In this document: positions 6,217-11,610 of the stretch, piece by piece
How the letters are laid out: each line of letters starts with the position of its first letter
How positions within the stretch are numbered: the stretch's first letter is position 1
From: JAHFLF01 sp964560145
Lineage (GTDB): Bacteria > Patescibacteriota > Minisyncoccia > UBA6257 > 1-14-0-10-44-23
NCBI GenBank assembly: GCA_964560145.1
Contig: CAZLKS010000022.1
Coordinates: 1 to 12,186, forward strand
Reading direction: 5' to 3'
DNA: 12,186 nt
The notes under the pieces: model-generated
Databases searched by the model: none
What the model saw: the letters and a program-made list of their open reading frames with translations, nothing else
Told to the model about the DNA's origin: nothing
Program-made: the position numbers and the translations under genes

Positions 6217-7743
6217 ATGGAAGCACTTTCGAGCCCAATAACCTGGGTTCTCTTGATCGTTGGTATAGCAGCCGGCTATCTTGTCCGCCAGCAGCTCGCA
6301 TCTAAAAACAACTTAACTGTCGAAGCTGATGTTAAGGCCAAGCTTGAAGCCGCTCAAAAAGAAGCGGATAAGTTGATTGCCGAGGCAAAGCTCAAATCAG
6401 TTTCAATCGTTGAGGAAAGTCAGAAAATCGAACGTGAACACAAGCAAAAAATCGACCAAATCGAAGAGCGTCTTTTGCGTCGCGAAGAAACCGTTTCCGC
6501 TCAAATGACCAATTTGAGTACCCGCGAAGCGAAGCTCAATGACGACTTCAAGAAAATCGAGGAGGTGAAATCAGCAACCAACGCCGCGCTAGCCAAGGCG
6601 TCTGAACACCTCGAAAAGATAACCGGCATCAAACCAGAAGAAGCGAAGTCGATGATTATCAAGGAAATAACCGACAAATATCGAGGTGATATCATCTCGT
6701 CTGTTCAAAAAGTCGAACGTGAACGCCGCGACGAAGTTGAAAAGAAAGCGTCGGAGATTATCACCACCGCCCTTATGCGATACGCCCGTGGGCACGTCGC
6801 CGACGTCACCACTTCGGTCTTCCACCTACCAAGCGAAGATATCAAAGGAAAAATCATCGGACGTGAAGGCCGCAACATCAAAGCACTTGAACGTGCTACC
6901 GGCGTAGAAATCGTAGTAGACGAAACGCCAGAGAGCATCATCCTCTCTTCCTACGACCCACTTCGACGTGAAATCGCTCGCATGACGCTCGAGAAGATGA
7001 TTAAAGATGGTCGCATTCAGCCAGCTCGCATCGAAGAAACCGTTGAGGGCTGCAAGCAGGAGCTCATCAAGCGCATGCAGGATATCGGTGAACAGGCTAC
7101 GCTGGACATCGGCATCACCGGCTTTCCAAAAGAAATTCTTCAACTTCTTGGCCGCCTACACTTCCGTACTAGCTATGGCCAGAACGTTTTAGTCCACTCA
7201 GTCGAAATGGCACACATTGCTGGTATGATTGCCCGCGAACTTGGCTGCAACGTTGATATCGCCAAGAAAGGCGCTCTCGTACACGATATCGGTAAGGCCA
7301 TCAGCCATGAAGTAGAGGGAACACACGTCGAGCTTGGCCGTAAGATTCTCGCCAAATACGGCGTTGAACAAGCCGTTATCACCGCTATGGAAAGCCATCA
7401 CGAAGACTACCCATTCAGCTCCCCTGAGGCGTATATCGTCACCTGCGCCGACATTCTTTCTGCCGGTCGCCCTGGTGCACGCCGCGATACCGTCGAGCAG
7501 TACATCAAGCGACTCAAGGACCTTGAAGAAATCACCAGCAAATTCGACGGCGTCAAACAAGCCTATGCACTCTCTGCCGGTCGCGAAATCCGCGTCTTCG
7601 TCATACCAGAAAAGATTGATGACTTTGCCGCTCTCGATATGGCTCGTGCAATTGCCAACAAGATTCAAACTGAAATGAAGTACCCGGGCGAAATCAAAGT
7701 CAACGTCATCCGTGAGACCCGTGCGGTTGAATACGCGAGATAG
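6217..7743 (+). CDS. rny: Ribonuclease Y
   Basis: A membrane-bound endoribonuclease that starts mRNA decay, replacing RNase E in many bacteria. The 508-aa protein has the full family order: a membrane segment at about residues 8-23; a long charged coiled coil at about 35-190; a KH RNA-binding domain at about 205-265 with its GXXG loop IIGREGRN (213-220); and an HD domain at about 322-420 with H327, the H356-D357 pair in ALVHDIGKA, H393/H394 and D412. The C-terminal region after 420 ends in VIRETRAVEYAR, typical of the family. The length is close to the usual 510-520 aa. No SD precedes the ATG. It is divergent from gpmI and transcribed alone, ending at a long hairpin. Confidence 0.97.
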   Translation: MEALSSPITWVLLIVGIAAGYLVRQQLASKNNLTVEADVKAKLEAAQKEADKLIAEAKLKSVSIVEESQKIEREHKQKIDQIEERLLRREETVSAQMTNLSTREAKLNDDFKKIEEVKSATNAALAKASEHLEKITGIKPEEAKSMIIKEITDKYRGDIISSVQKVERERRDEVEKKASEIITTALMRYARGHVADVTTSVFHLPSEDIKGKIIGREGRNIKALERATGVEIVVDETPESIILSSYDPLRREIARMTLEKMIKDGRIQPARIEETVEGCKQELIKRMQDIGEQATLDIGITGFPKEILQLLGRLHFRTSYGQNVLVHSVEMAHIAGMIARELGCNVDIAKKGALVHDIGKAISHEVEGTHVELGRKILAKYGVEQAVITAMESHHEDYPFSSPEAYIVTCADILSAGRPGARRDTVEQYIKRLKDLEEITSKFDGVKQAYALSAGREIRVFVIPEKIDDFAALDMARAIANKIQTEMKYPGEIKVNVIRETRAVEYAR

Positions 7744-7750
7744 ATTGTCT

Positions 7751-7791
7751 CTACGAAATACGAAAAAGTCGTACACTTTTGTACTTCGTAG
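7751..7791 (+). terminator. Long hairpin after rny
   Basis: The arms beginning CTACGAA and ending TTCGTAG form a stem of about 17 bp with one bulge and a few wobble pairs around a short CGTAC loop. It starts 8 bp past the rny stop. There is no T run after it, so it may protect the 3' end or slow polymerase rather than be a classical terminator. Its ends share the words CTACGAAGT and CTTCGTAG with the repeats after tRNA-Gly. Confidence 0.5.
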
Positions 7792-7825
7792 CAAATATCT
7801 TATCCACAGCCCAGAAATGCCGTCA

Positions 7826-7854
7826 TTGCTAGGCTTCTAGGGCTAGTGTATAAT
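7826..7854 (+). promoter_or_regulatory. Sigma-70-type promoter of the HU gene
   Basis: TTGCTA (7826-7831), a 17-bp spacer and a perfect TATAAT (7849-7854) preceded by TG (extended -10). This is the strongest promoter in the window and fits an abundant protein. It gives a leader of roughly 30 nt that is A-rich and has no SD. Confidence 0.8.
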
Positions 7855-7890
7855 TCGGAACATTAACAACATTAATAAATACAAACTCGT

Positions 7891-8166
7891 ATGAAGAAAG
7901 ACGACTTGGTTGCAGCACTCCAGGCGGATGCCAACCTCCCAACGAAGAAGCAGGCTCAGGAAATTGTAGAATGGTTCTTCGACACCATTACCAAGACCCT
8001 CAAGAAGGGTGATGAAGTTGGTATCACCGGCTTCGGCACCTTTAAAGTAGTGAAGCGCGCCGCTCGCATGGGTGTTAACCCTAAGACTGGCGAGAAGATT
8101 CAGATCAAGGCTGCCAACAAGCCAAAGTTCTCGGCTGGTAAGCTCTTGAAGGACGCTGTTAAGTAG
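7891..8166 (+). CDS. DNA-binding protein HU
   Basis: This is a small nucleoid protein that binds and bends DNA as a dimer. At 91 aa it has the standard length and layout: helical N-terminal half starting MKKDDLVAAL, then the conserved GDEVGITGFGTF turn (residues 45-56), then the beta arm with ARMGVNPKTGEKIQI containing the DNA-intercalating proline (NPKTG), and the C-terminal KPKFSAGKLLKDAV. It is a single gene with a strong promoter and two hairpins downstream. No SD is present in the A-rich leader, in line with the other host genes. HU rather than IHF is favoured by the alanine-rich helical region and single-gene context. Confidence 0.96.
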   Translation: MKKDDLVAALQADANLPTKKQAQEIVEWFFDTITKTLKKGDEVGITGFGTFKVVKRAARMGVNPKTGEKIQIKAANKPKFSAGKLLKDAVK

Positions 8167-8174
8167 TCGTTCAC

Positions 8175-8242
8175 GATATCGCCTTTGCACCCCGCCGACC
8201 ACACTGGACTCACAGCGGTCGTCAGAGTGCAAAGGCGATATC
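8175..8242. repeat. Perfect 16-bp inverted repeat after the HU gene
   Basis: GATATCGCCTTTGCAC at 8175-8190 is repeated as its exact reverse complement at 8227-8242. The 36-nt centre contains a second, 5-bp inner stem (CGACC/GGTCG). It begins 8 bp after the HU stop and lies before a standard terminator, so termination alone does not require it. A 3'-end stability structure or a protein binding site is possible. Confidence 0.6.
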
Positions 8243-8259
8243 ACTCATTCCACGTTAAT

Positions 8260-8317
8260 AAAAATGCCCTGCTGCGGTCGCCTTCTGTGAGGGAAGGCGT
8301 CTAAGCGGGCATTTTTT
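8260..8317 (+). terminator. Bidirectional rho-independent terminator
   Basis: AAAAATGCCC pairs perfectly with GGGCATTTTT, with an inner GCCTTC/GAAGGC stem. The T run on the plus strand ends HU transcription, and the A run gives a T run on the minus strand as well. Confidence 0.85.
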
Positions 8318-8339
8318 ATTACCGTTGCCAGAAAAGAAC

Positions 8340-8370
8340 GACCCCCTGAATGGTCGTCCATCAGAGGGTC
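8340..8370 (-). terminator. Terminator of the 211-aa gene
   Basis: On the minus strand GACCC and GGGTC arms, with CTGA/TCAG and TGG/CCA pairs inside, form a stem with G-T wobble and are followed by GTTCTTTT. It lies about 36 bp past the stop codon of the gene at 8407-9042 and faces the HU terminator. Confidence 0.65.
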
Positions 8371-8406
8371 AGCGAATCGTGGGCGTCAGGGTTCGCCCAG
8401 TTGTTG

Positions 8407-9042
8407 TCAGTCGACCTCGAAGGTCACTTCGCCTCGACGGACCTTGAGGCCGTCGGCAGCGAGCTTCTCATCCAGCCACGACCCAAGCAGCTCGCGGAAC
8501 TTCGCGACTTGGTTATCGTCGAGCGGGTTGTAGAAGGCGGCGAGCTCCTTCGAGTGCTCGTTGTTGAAGACGTAGAGCCAGTACTCCGTCGCCTTCTGGA
8601 CTTCCGTGCGGACGCCCTTTATGCTCCTAACCCCCCACCGTTCAGGCTTGGCGAGGAAGAAGACGCCTGGCTCCGTGATGTCCACGGGAATGGTGTACGA
8701 GATGCGACGCGCCTTCGGGTTGTCGGTAATAGGCGTCACACTTCTGGTGACGAAGTATCTCTCGAGGACGTTGAACGTCTGCTTGTCCCTGCTCTCGAAC
8801 GCACCCCAGGGGCATTCGCGATACTCGCCGTTCTTGGCGACCTCGACAACAAGAGCCTCCCCACTACCATTCATTACGCTCGGGAACTCATAGACCAGCG
8901 GCGCGAACGCCATCGCCGTTCCCGCAAGAAGAAGGGTCGCCGTAAGCCACCGAGAATACAACTGTCCCTGGTCCGCTCTGTAGGCACCCGCCCACAGCAG
9001 AAGAGCCGTAGCAATACACCACACGTCTCCGAACCACCACAT
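8407..9042 (-). CDS. 211-aa membrane-anchored protein of unknown function, SD-led and GC-rich
   Basis: I do not recognise a family with confidence. Two hydrophobic segments (about residues 4-20 and 31-50) are followed by a soluble domain of about 160 residues with many charged and aromatic residues. The part with ISYTIPVDITEPGVFF and the later helix FRELLGSWLDEKLAADGLKV recalls SPFH/band-7 domains, but only weakly. The start at 9042 is set by AGGAGG 5 nt beyond a GGTT spacer; an in-frame ATG nine codons upstream lacks this. Third codon positions are mostly G or C, unlike the HU and gpmI genes. A TATATT hexamer about 55 nt upstream may be its -10. It has its own terminator. A long antisense frame here is a by-product of the GC-rich codons. 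Confidence 0.7.
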   Translation of the reverse strand: MWWFGDVWCIATALLLWAGAYRADQGQLYSRWLTATLLLAGTAMAFAPLVYEFPSVMNGSGEALVVEVAKNGEYRECPWGAFESRDKQTFNVLERYFVTRSVTPITDNPKARRISYTIPVDITEPGVFFLAKPERWGVRSIKGVRTEVQKATEYWLYVFNNEHSKELAAFYNPLDDNQVAKFRELLGSWLDEKLAADGLKVRRGEVTFEVD

Positions 9043-9163
9043 AACCCCTCCTCTCGAGGGTTGCCTCAAAGCTTCTGGCCTGAGGTCTTACCGAAATATA
9101 GAAACACAATTTTAAAAAAGTCGCAAGACCATCTTTCGCCGTATACTCCCCATTTGCTATGAG

Positions 9164-9255
9164 CCATAAGCTATAAGCTATTTGCAATTTGCCCCCGTCC
9201 CCGCCCCATCCGCCATCCGCCATTTGCCATAAGCTATAAGCTATAAGCTATTTGC
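9164..9255. repeat. Short ATAAGCT repeat cluster
   Basis: The heptamer ATAAGCT occurs twice in tandem at about 9166-9179 and three times at about 9229-9249; each run sits between CC and ATTTGC. Between them is a C-rich stretch of CCATCCG and CCATTTGC words. The cluster fills most of the spacer between two divergent genes (9043-9288). Confidence 0.6.
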
Positions 9256-9275
9256 CACACTACCCCCAAAAGACA

Positions 9276-9281
9276 TATACT
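9276..9281 (+). promoter_or_regulatory. -10 box of a leaderless promoter for the 64-aa peptide
   Basis: TATACT is followed by ATTCTCT and ATG, a 7-nt gap, one longer than at the other leaderless genes. Confidence 0.5.
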
Positions 9282-9288
9282 ATTCTCT

Positions 9289-9483
9289 ATGAAAACAAAG
9301 AAGGTCGTTACCAATATCATCGTTACAATCGTCGCCCTTGGCATGGTCGCAAGCTACGTATTCAGCGGCTTCGCTCCTCGTCAAACTGTTTCGCCCGCAG
9401 ATTCGGTAGTAGACGCTGGCTTCCAGGGTCCGACCGGCGAACCCTTCGTGAACGGCCCTACGGCTCCCCCAGCACTCAGGTAG
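9289..9483 (+). CDS. 64-aa membrane-anchored peptide, unknown function
   Basis: The protein has a basic N terminus (MKTKKVV), one hydrophobic segment at about residues 8-28, then a proline- and glycine-rich tail ending GPTAPPALR with no cysteine. It is probably a single-pass membrane protein with the tail outside, or a secreted peptide if cleaved. The stop lies before the assembly gap, so the gap does not affect the reading frame. No SD; a TATACT box 7 nt upstream supports the start. It could be a small surface peptide; I cannot name a family. Confidence 0.5.
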   Translation: MKTKKVVTNIIVTIVALGMVASYVFSGFAPRQTVSPADSVVDAGFQGPTGEPFVNGPTAPPALR

Positions 9484-9522
9484 CTTGCAAGCTCCTGTCT
9501 TTCTGGTAGAATGTTTCCATCG

Positions 9523-9622
9523 NNNNNNNNNNNNNNNNNNNNNNNNNNNNNNNNNNNNNNNNNNNNNNNNNNNNNNNNNNNNNNNNNNNNNNNNNNNNNN
9601 NNNNNNNNNNNNNNNNNNNNNN
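9523..9622. other. Assembly gap flanked by an identical 55-bp sequence
   Basis: Exactly 100 Ns. Positions 9468-9522 and 9623-9677 are identical over 55 bp and the identity stops at the N edges. This is the sign of two contigs that overlap by one k-mer and were joined without merging, so the real sequence is probably about 155 bp shorter here, with a single copy of the 3' end of the peptide gene and the tRNA promoter. Confidence 0.9.
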
Positions 9623-9639
9623 CCCAGCACTCAGGTAGC

Positions 9640-9667
9640 TTGCAAGCTCCTGTCTTTCTGGTAGAAT
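9640..9667 (+). promoter_or_regulatory. Promoter for tRNA-Gly
   Basis: TTGCAA (9640-9645) and TAGAAT (9662-9667) with a 16-bp spacer and an extended TG motif. It lies about 67 bp before the tRNA. The same sequence occurs before the gap because of the 55-bp duplication. The -35 is part of the palindrome AGCTTGCAAGCT. Confidence 0.55.
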
Positions 9668-9734
9668 GTTTCCATCGATCAATTGCAATTCAGTTAGCGA
9701 TTAACCGCTCAACTGACCAGCCAATCAACCGATT

Positions 9735-9805
9735 GCGGGTATCATATAACGGTATTATGTGACCTTGCCAAGGTCAAAACACGGGTTCGACTCCCGTTAC
9801 CCGCT
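9735..9805 (+). tRNA. tRNA-Gly (anticodon GCC)
   Basis: Acceptor stem GCGGGTA/TACCCGC, anticodon stem TGACC/GGTCA around loop TTGCCAA (anticodon GCC), and T stem ACGGG/CCCGT with loop TTCGACT. The discriminator base is T and CCA is not encoded (unlike tRNA-Leu here), so it must be added after transcription. Confidence 0.97.
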
Positions 9806-9959
9806 CACTTCTTCGCTCCTTGTGGAGCTACGAAGTGCAAGCACGTCAAAAAAACGGTGTTTGCACTTAAAATAATATTATATGATGGCGAAGAAGTGCC
9901 CTGCGTAGCTTTAGCGAAGCACGGGCAATCGCCCCAGTGAAGAATGGCCCTGCGTAGCT
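9806..9959 (+). repeat. 154-bp direct repeat, copy 1, starting at the tRNA-Gly 3' end
   Basis: It matches 10024-10177 with one mismatch, at an offset of 218 bp. It begins on the base right after the tRNA discriminator. Inside are a strong hairpin (GTGCAA...TTGCAC around an A-rich loop), an AT-rich stretch, and CCCTGCGTAGC...GCGAAGCACGGGC hairpin units. No protein-coding frame is convincing in 9806-10258. Confidence 0.9.
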
Positions 9960-10023
9960 CGAAGAGCGAAGCACGGGCTGTTCAATAATTGCGATGGTTC
10001 AACGTAAGCTTCGAATGGCAAGC

Positions 10024-10177
10024 CACTTCTTCGATCCTTGTGGAGCTACGAAGTGCAAGCACGTCAAAAAAACGGTGTTTGCACTTAAAATAATATTATA
10101 TGATGGCGAAGAAGTGCCCTGCGTAGCTTTAGCGAAGCACGGGCAATCGCCCCAGTGAAGAATGGCCCTGCGTAGCT
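10024..10177 (+). repeat. 154-bp direct repeat, copy 2
   Basis: Second copy of the block at 9806-9959, differing at one base (a C to A change near its start). It is not preceded by any tRNA sequence. The last CCCTGCGTAGC unit (from about 10166) is the fourth in the region; the four units differ in the bases at their loop. Confidence 0.9.
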
Positions 10178-10206
10178 TCAGCGAAGCATGGGCTATCAAA
10201 GTTTTC

Positions 10207-10215
10207 TGCTAGAAT
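10207..10215 (+). promoter_or_regulatory. Extended -10 promoter element before the GIY-YIG gene
   Basis: TGC followed by TAGAAT (10210-10215), closely like the tRNA-Gly promoter (both read TTTCTG, one base, TAGAAT). It would give a leader of about 37 nt without an SD. Confidence 0.4.
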
Positions 10216-10258
10216 TACGCTAGGCTTCAAATGGCAAGCACGGGCCTATTCAATTTTT

Positions 10259-10501
10259 ATGTACTACGTATATATTCTGCGAAGTATAAACTCCCCGGAC
10301 CAGACATATATCGGCTCCACCCCAGACATTAAAACCAGACTCGCATCCCACAACTCCGGCGCCAACAAACACACAAGCAAATTCAAGCCATGGAAAATTG
10401 TCTGGATATGTAGTTTTTTATACAAAGAAAAGGCTGTCGCATTTGAAATGTATCTGAAAACAAGTTCAGGAATCGCATTTAGAAAAAAGAGGTTGATATA
10501 A
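10259..10501 (+). CDS. GIY-YIG domain protein (UPF0213/YhbQ-like)
   Basis: The stand-alone GIY-YIG nuclease domain is 80 aa. Motifs are VYIL (residues 4-7) for the GIY strand, YIGS (17-20), R27 and H31 in the following helix, and E63 in FEMYLK, the metal-binding glutamate; the end SSGIAFRKKRLI is typical of small single-domain members. Such proteins are thought to act in DNA repair or as DNA nucleases, with the substrate of this subfamily poorly defined. The length matches the family. No SD before the ATG. It converges with the minus-strand 274-aa gene, with a shared palindrome between them, and sits just after the duplicated block. Confidence 0.92.
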   Translation: MYYVYILRSINSPDQTYIGSTPDIKTRLASHNSGANKHTSKFKPWKIVWICSFLYKEKAVAFEMYLKTSSGIAFRKKRLI

Positions 10502-10510
10502 AATGAACGC

Positions 10511-10536
10511 GGGCCGGAGGGAATTCCCTCCGGCCC
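10511..10536 (-). terminator. Perfect 26-bp GC-rich palindrome, terminator of the 274-aa gene
   Basis: Each 13-nt arm begins GGGCCGGAGG and meets the other at the centre GAATTC. On the minus strand the tail GCGTTCATTTT follows, so it ends the 274-aa gene; on the plus strand the tail has scattered Ts and could also serve the GIY-YIG gene. Confidence 0.7.
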
Positions 10537-10562
10537 GGTTGTGCGGTTGTTTTGTCGGTTTG

Positions 10563-11387
10563 CTAGGCCGACGAAGTCTGCCTACCTCCGGCGTCCAGCG
10601 GTGGCACCACGAACTCGTCCACGACCGACTTCAGGAACCAGACCTTCTCGCCCTCCCGAAGAGCGGACAGCTCGCCTTCGCTGACGAGTTGCATCAAGCG
10701 CGTCGACGTGATGCGCAGCTTCGCCGTCGCTTCGCTCAACGAGTAGTATCTCTCGCCCATCCGACCGATGATGAGCGGCTGCGTGTTGTCCTGCCTGAAG
10801 CGCTCTGCAGCCTCCGCAAAATGAGGCTTGTAGTCCGCACCAGGGTCGACGAGACCCCGCTCCTTAAACAAGTCGAAGAACTCGTCCATGGTCACGTGGG
10901 CGTTTGTGGCCTCCGCGCTCCCCTTGCCGTACCCCTTCTCCGCCCAAAGGATGTACTGGGCGTAGTGGTGAGAGATGATGTTGTAGGCGTGCTCTCGCAC
11001 CTCCGCGAGCGTCATCAGATGAAGCGGTCGCGGCGGGAAAAACGCCGAGTGTTCGAGAATCTCGATCGTTCTCTCGAGCTTCATCTCGAAGTCCTTGAGG
11101 GGCGAGCCCACCGAGGCACACCAGAACCAGATGAACGACACGACGGGATAGAACAGGGAAATTGCGGCTCCGACTGCCATCGCCGTCTCACTGGGGAAGA
11201 TGACGTATGCCAGCGTGAACAACAGGGAGACGACAAGCGACCAGGCCGTCAGCAGGCGACAAAGCTCCAGATCCCGGAACTGGGCATACGGCCCCTCGCT
11301 CACGTACGGGGTCGTGCAATACGCCCCTTCCAAACACCAGGGGTACTTCCCCTTTCGAATCAGCTTCCTCGTCAGGTTTCCCATCAT
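10563..11387 (-). CDS. 274-aa two-pass membrane protein with C-terminal excisionase-like HTH
   Basis: An N-terminal basic, cysteine-containing stretch is followed by two membrane segments (about residues 45-64 and 68-92), a soluble helical region (about 95-205), and a C-terminal segment at about 215-260, YYSLSEATAKLRITSTRLMQ then EGELSALREGEKVWFLKSVVDEFV. That end follows the MerR/excisionase HTH pattern (HTH_17): sensor-like helix, recognition helix, GEL turn, hydrophobic strand and a final helix. A membrane-tethered DNA-binding protein is the simplest reading, its role unknown. Start: AGGAGG lies 7 nt before the ATG at 11387; a second ATG follows at once. Codons are GC-rich at third positions. 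A perfect palindrome overlaps its likely promoter, and a palindromic terminator follows. No recognised partner is adjacent. Confidence 0.75.
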   Translation of the reverse strand: MMGNLTRKLIRKGKYPWCLEGAYCTTPYVSEGPYAQFRDLELCRLLTAWSLVVSLLFTLAYVIFPSETAMAVGAAISLFYPVVSFIWFWCASVGSPLKDFEMKLERTIEILEHSAFFPPRPLHLMTLAEVREHAYNIISHHYAQYILWAEKGYGKGSAEATNAHVTMDEFFDLFKERGLVDPGADYKPHFAEAAERFRQDNTQPLIIGRMGERYYSLSEATAKLRITSTRLMQLVSEGELSALREGEKVWFLKSVVDEFVVPPLDAGGRQTSSA

Positions 11388-11513
11388 GGGATAACCTCCT
11401 CATGTTGCTGCGTCTGAGGTATTCAACGGGCTTCCGGCCACACCGCACAACAGACTTCCGGTCTGAAGTGCAGACGTTGCTATACTCCAACCCTGCAGCA
11501 GAGATTGGTATGA

Positions 11514-11531
11514 ATATTTATGCATAAATAT
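11514..11531. promoter_or_regulatory. 18-bp perfect palindrome, possible operator
   Basis: ATATTTATGCATAAATAT reads the same on both strands. It covers the proposed -10 of the minus-strand promoter for the HTH membrane protein and lies about 80 bp upstream of the prepilin start. That position suits a dimeric regulator, possibly the HTH protein itself acting on its own gene, which is an inference. Confidence 0.45.
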
Positions 11532-11545
11532 AGCCATTCTGTCAA
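11517..11545 (-). promoter_or_regulatory. Candidate promoter of the HTH membrane protein
   Basis: On the minus strand a perfect TTGACA (11545-11540) is separated by 17 bp from CATAAA (11522-11517). The leader would be about 120 nt and carries overlapping short dyads around GACTTCCGGTCTG. The -10 is only a partial match. Confidence 0.45.
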
Positions 11546-11598
11546 TCAAACAGCACCTCCTAACCTAGTGAGAATGCCCCACGCTAGAATATCTTTGA

Positions 11599-11604
11599 TA
11601 TACT
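11599..11604 (+). promoter_or_regulatory. -10 box of a leaderless promoter for the prepilin
   Basis: TATACT is followed by TATCGT and the ATG at 11611, the same 6-nt spacing as four minus-strand genes in this window. Confidence 0.6.
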
Positions 11605-11610
11605 TATCGT

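Noticed and set aside
8350..9162. 270-aa plus-strand open frame opposite the 211-aa gene
   Set aside because: It lacks an SD or promoter and reads as arginine- and leucine-rich low-quality sequence; it arises because the GC-rich minus-strand codons rarely give stops on the opposite strand. The minus-strand gene has SD, membrane helices and a terminator.
9141..9176. TATACT followed by a short frame beginning ATGAGCCATAAGC
   Set aside because: The spacing to ATG is 11 nt and the frame stops after five codons within the ATAAGCT cluster.
9806..10196. CRISPR array
   Set aside because: The repeats are a 154-bp pair and four hairpin units at irregular spacing, with no uniform short repeats or unique spacers and no cas genes.
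10503..11417. 304-aa plus-strand open frame opposite the HTH membrane gene
   Set aside because: It starts inside the palindromic terminator and has no recognisable domain or start signal. It mirrors the GC-rich minus-strand gene, which has clear features.
11400..11549. Possible 49-aa minus-strand leader peptide (TTG start after AGGAGG, stop overlapping the SD of the HTH gene)
   Set aside because: The arrangement is suggestive of translational coupling, but the start is a rare TTG, the codons are not GC-rich, and the proposed TTGACA promoter lies inside it, so it would not be transcribed from that promoter. Too weak to call.
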